From contig CAVPVW010000008.1 in NCBI GenBank assembly GCA_963709295.1, positions 186,001 through 250,000 on the forward strand: 64,000 nt of DNA. The letters are read 5' to 3'. Numbering within the stretch: the stretch's first letter is position 1; the number at the start of each line of letters is the position of its first letter. Shown one piece after another: positions 61,188 to 64,000 of this stretch. The notes under the pieces were generated by a model. That model worked only from the letters and a program-made list of their open reading frames with translations, was not told the origin of the DNA and searched no databases. A program made the position numbers and the translations under genes. The DNA is from JBGPQJ01 sp963709295. Lineage in GTDB: Bacteria; Chloroflexota; Anaerolineae; Anaerolineales; Villigracilaceae.

Positions 61188-62984
61188 ATGACCTGGAAAC
61201 CCGTCCCCGGACACATCATGACCCAATGGGCCGCTGAAGTCGACCCGTCTTGCCCCCTGCCCGAGTATCCCCGCCCGCAGATGACCCGTCCGCACTGGGT
61301 GAATCTCAACAGCCTGTGGGACTACGCCATCGTGCCGAAAGAACAAAAGACCGTTGCGAAATACGAGGGCCAGATCCTCGTGCCTTTTGCGGTCGAGTCC
61401 GCGCTTTCGGGAGTCAAGCGTCCGGTGCTGCCCGACCAGCGGTTGTGGTACCGCCGCACCTTCACCTGCCCTCCCGCAGAGTGGAAGACCGGCCGGGTGC
61501 TGCTCCACTTCGGCGCAGTAGACTGGGAAACCGAAGTCTTAGTCAACGGCCAGAAAGCCGGCGACCATCGTGGCGGCTACCTGCCATTCACCTTCGACAT
61601 CACGGAATTTCTACAAGATGGCGAAAACGAACTCGTCGTCGCTGTCTGGGATCCATCCGACAAGGGCGGACAAGAATGCGGCAAGCAATCGCTCATGCCC
61701 AAAGCCATCTGGTACACCCCCGTCTCGGGCATCTGGCAGACTGTCTGGCTGGAGCGCGTGCCGGAAACCAGCATCGACTCGCTGCGGCTGACTCCCGACC
61801 TCGACGCGGGGATTCTGTCCGTGGAAGTAAAACTGCGGGGTGCGGAGGACGGTGTCCGCATGGAGGCGTGCGCCTGCGACGAGGGGAATGAAATCGTCAC
61901 GGGCATGAATCAGGTTGACGAGCCTCTGGTGCTCTCGATTCCAAATCCCAAACCGTGGAGCCCCGCATCCCCGCAGCTCTACGACCTCAAAGTGCGCCTA
62001 ATCCGCGAGGGGCAGGTACTCGATGAAGTCGGCAGCTACTTCGCCATGCGCAAGTTCAGCCTCGCACGCGACGGGCAGGGGCATCTCCGCTTCCACCTGA
62101 ATAACCAGCCGCTCTTTTTGTATGGTCCGCTCGACCAGGGTTATTTCCCCGACGGGCTGTACACGCCGCCGACCGAAGCCGCCATGCAGTACGACATCGA
62201 GTACACCCGCGCCATCGGCTGCAATTTCATCCGCAAGCACGTCAAGGTGGAACCGGCGCGCTGGTACACCCTCTGCGACCGGCTGGGGATGATCGTATGG
62301 CAGGACATGCCCAACGGCGGCAAACCGGTTGGCGATGTAACCACCGTGCTGGCGATGGTCGCCGGCATGAAATGGGATGACAAACACTGGCTGACTCGTT
62401 TTGGACGCGGAAATGAGTCCAACCGAAAGCAATATTATGCTGAACTGGAGGAGATGATCCTTCACCTTTATAACTCCCCCTGCATTGCCGCCTGGGTGCC
62501 GTTCAACGAAGGCTGGGGCCAGTTCGAGGCGGCGGAGTCCGTCAAGCGGATTCGCCTACTCGATTCGACACGATTGGTGGACCACGCCTCAGGCTGGTTC
62601 GACCAGCATGCCGGAGACTTCAACAGCATCCACACCTACTTCCGTAAGTTGTCCGCGCCAAAAAAAGACGACACGCGCGCCTTCGCCCTCTCCGAGTTTG
62701 GCGGGTACAGCCTGAAACTTCCGGGGCACATGTGGGACGAAAACAAAAAGTTTGGCTACCGCTTCTACGATACGCGCGAGGCGCTGACCGACGCTTATAT
62801 CACCTTGCTCGAGCAGGAACTCGCTCCCCTGATCCCGCAAGGATTGGCAGTAGCCGTCTACACCCAGACGACCGACGTGGAGATCGAGATCAACGGTTAC
62901 CTGACCTACGACCGTGCCACCGGGAAGATGGACGCGGACCGCATCCGCGCGGCGCATGAGAAGTTGTTCGCTCTATTTGGGTAA
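61188..62984 (+). CDS. Glycoside hydrolase family 2 protein
   Basis: The 598-residue enzyme has an N-terminal jelly-roll sugar-binding domain (about 40-190, RLWYRRTFTCP), an immunoglobulin-like domain and a TIM barrel. It should cleave beta-galactosides, beta-mannosides or beta-glucuronides with retention. The acid/base Glu is in PFNEGWGQFE near residue 440 and the nucleophile Glu in ALSEFGGYSLK near 503; both are present. No signal peptide is seen, so it acts in the cytoplasm on imported glycosides, as expected next to the GPH-type symporter. Confidence 0.93.
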   Translation: MTWKPVPGHIMTQWAAEVDPSCPLPEYPRPQMTRPHWVNLNSLWDYAIVPKEQKTVAKYEGQILVPFAVESALSGVKRPVLPDQRLWYRRTFTCPPAEWKTGRVLLHFGAVDWETEVLVNGQKAGDHRGGYLPFTFDITEFLQDGENELVVAVWDPSDKGGQECGKQSLMPKAIWYTPVSGIWQTVWLERVPETSIDSLRLTPDLDAGILSVEVKLRGAEDGVRMEACACDEGNEIVTGMNQVDEPLVLSIPNPKPWSPASPQLYDLKVRLIREGQVLDEVGSYFAMRKFSLARDGQGHLRFHLNNQPLFLYGPLDQGYFPDGLYTPPTEAAMQYDIEYTRAIGCNFIRKHVKVEPARWYTLCDRLGMIVWQDMPNGGKPVGDVTTVLAMVAGMKWDDKHWLTRFGRGNESNRKQYYAELEEMILHLYNSPCIAAWVPFNEGWGQFEAAESVKRIRLLDSTRLVDHASGWFDQHAGDFNSIHTYFRKLSAPKKDDTRAFALSEFGGYSLKLPGHMWDENKKFGYRFYDTREALTDAYITLLEQELAPLIPQGLAVAVYTQTTDVEIEINGYLTYDRATGKMDADRIRAAHEKLFALFG

Positions 62985-63051
62985 TGTACCCGCCCGGTTT
63001 AGATCATATCAAAGCACTCGACAGGGTTTGACCCGGCCGGAATATCTTCCC

Positions 63052-63534
63052 CTACCCGTAAGCATAAGAGACTTGCGTACACGCCTGCCCGGTCTCCGGA
63101 TTGAAAAGCAGCAGCAGGTACTCAAACTGCCCACCGCCGGCGAGCGAGAGTTGACCCGGCCGGCCTGCGATGTAGTAGGCAGGCAGCCCCTCGGCCATAC
63201 CGAATACATTCTCATCCAGGCATCCCACCTTGCCCTCCGAAACCAAAGGAGGGATAGTGCTATTTTCTTCGTGAGAGACCACACGGTAATCCAGCTCAAG
63301 CCTGGCGGCGATTTCTTCGATCTGGCCCTCATCCGCCATGAAGAGACAGTAACCCGAACGCGTGGTATCGATCATGGCGCATGTCAGGTCCAAATCGGTT
63401 GTATTTGCTGGATCAAGAACTTCGTTCACATCAGATTTGAGTGGGACCCTGTTCGCTGAATTCCACAGGAAATTGCAAGCCAGAAGGGTCAAGCCAATCG
63501 CCCCATTTAAAAATAATCGTCCTGCCTTTTTCAT
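63052..63534 (-). CDS. Small lipoprotein, unknown
   Basis: The 160-residue protein has an N-terminal signal with lipobox TLLAC at about residues 16-20 and no recognised domain. The mature part contains three more cysteine positions (LTCAMI, GYCLFM, GKVGCLDE) and QACTQVSY at the end. The conserved-looking YYIAGRPGQLS segment might bind a ligand. It is separated from the next minus-strand gene by 69 bases. Confidence 0.68.
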   Translation of the reverse strand: MKKAGRLFLNGAIGLTLLACNFLWNSANRVPLKSDVNEVLDPANTTDLDLTCAMIDTTRSGYCLFMADEGQIEEIAARLELDYRVVSHEENSTIPPLVSEGKVGCLDENVFGMAEGLPAYYIAGRPGQLSLAGGGQFEYLLLLFNPETGQACTQVSYAYG

Positions 63535-63603
63535 ATCAACCTCCCTAAATTAGCGGAATTCCTTGAGCAATATGAGCAGCCGAAAAATGGTTCTTTTCTG
63601 TTG

Positions 63604-64000
63604 TCACGTGTTGTGTTTTCGCAGCAGAAGTCCTCCGGTGACCGCCGCTGGGGTTAACAGAATTAACTCCAGCGGGGAGTATACCAAAGCAACCAGCACC
63701 GTCTGTACGACACACATGACAAGATCATTGTTGCCATCGCCGTTGTCCTGTCCAACGCACATCGGTGTGAGATTTAGGAACCCCAGAACCATGACCGCTG
63801 CAATCCAAGCCAGGATACCCTGGGCAAAAATCCATAATCCGGGGTGTTGCTTGAACGACTGCGGGAATAAGGTTGGACCCAAAAAGCCGATGACCAGGCT
63901 AACCCCCAGAAAAATCCCACAGGTGAGGATGTATGCCGGCCAGTAGTAATCATCTCCATCGGCCAGGAGCACCAGTGTGAGCCAAAGTACCGCCGGTATG
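63604..64000 (-). CDS. Multi-pass membrane protein, 5' part outside window
   Basis: The open frame continues to the window edge on the minus strand with hydrophobic residues (IPAVLWLTLVLLADGD), so the true start is beyond 64000. At least four membrane helices are visible in about 130 residues. A Cys-containing loop, MCVGQDNGDGNNDLVMCVV, lies outside one helix. No family is recognised. The following gene is the small lipoprotein at 63052. Confidence 0.6.
   Translation of the reverse strand, partial: IPAVLWLTLVLLADGDDYYWPAYILTCGIFLGVSLVIGFLGPTLFPQSFKQHPGLWIFAQGILAWIAAVMVLGFLNLTPMCVGQDNGDGNNDLVMCVVQTVLVALVYSPLELILLTPAAVTGGLLLRKHNT

Overview
The window looks like chromosomal DNA of a Chloroflexota bacterium, probably class Anaerolineae. 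This is an inference from gene content: an rpmH-rnpA-yidD-yidC-khpB-parA-parB block, Ser/Thr kinases with PQQ-type propellers, a V4R-domain protein, an orphan CpaF ATPase, DUF4032 and DUF554 proteins, and a Bacillus-like rpe/rpmB/asp23/fakA/degV/recG block. Base composition is moderately GC-rich throughout, with no island of clearly foreign composition, no phage, IS element, CRISPR array, rRNA or tRNA. No gene-free stretch exceeds about 300 bases; the longest, 35118-35397, holds a structured leader RNA.

Layout. 1-6186: origin-proximal housekeeping genes (L34, RNase P protein, membrane insertion factors, KhpB, a sugar-kinase-like protein, ParA/ParB). 6205-15287: an amidohydrolase, an overlapping kinase-kinase-regulator set, CpaF, a double-HTH regulator, TPR, GNAT and V4R proteins. 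15470-22546: DsbA-like oxidoreductase, DUF554, cobalamin adenosyltransferase, HET-C-like protein, and YqeY / PgpH-like HD hydrolase / YbeY / DgkA / endonuclease-IV-like genes. 22641-29339 (minus): a LuxR-type regulator, then a six-gene phosphosignalling operon (Ser/Thr kinase with propeller, PP2C phosphatase, J-domain-vWA protein, zinc-ribbon FHA protein, small protein, OmpR-type regulator). 29511-36327: phosphoesterase, DUF4032, a membrane protein under a LexA-like operator, DUF1294, SGNH hydrolase, CitE-like lyase, SMP-30 lactonase and a CorA transporter preceded by a switch-like leader. 36386-46327: coaD, recG, two DegV (FakB) genes, fakA, asp23, rpmB, rpe and a PrkC-like kinase. 46484-54764: lipid kinase, Ca2+/H+ antiporter, small proteins, octanoyltransferase, GNATs, a DapA-like aldolase and two NAD-binding proteins. 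54868-64000: a PEPCK-fold protein, a membrane protein, a sugar gene set (GPH-type transporter, GH127, GH2) and two envelope proteins.

Two features run through the whole window. First, eleven otherwise well conserved genes are split by single-base frameshifts, several of them in homopolymers and mostly as one extra base. Sequencing or assembly error is the simplest reading, so these are annotated as whole genes. Second, at least eight genes have a TATAAT-like -10 box ending 5-8 bases before the start codon with no Shine-Dalgarno sequence, which predicts leaderless transcripts.

The strongest candidates for new biology are: (1) a 200-nt corA leader carrying two copies each of TCCTGCG and its complement CGCAGGA, arranged so that the Shine-Dalgarno is either hidden or exposed; (2) the J-vWA/PP2C/kinase-propeller/FHA operon; (3) fakA and a degV gene separated only by an in-frame stop and a Pro/Ala-rich linker-like stretch; (4) a GAAC-N4-GTTC operator inside a perfectly spaced promoter.
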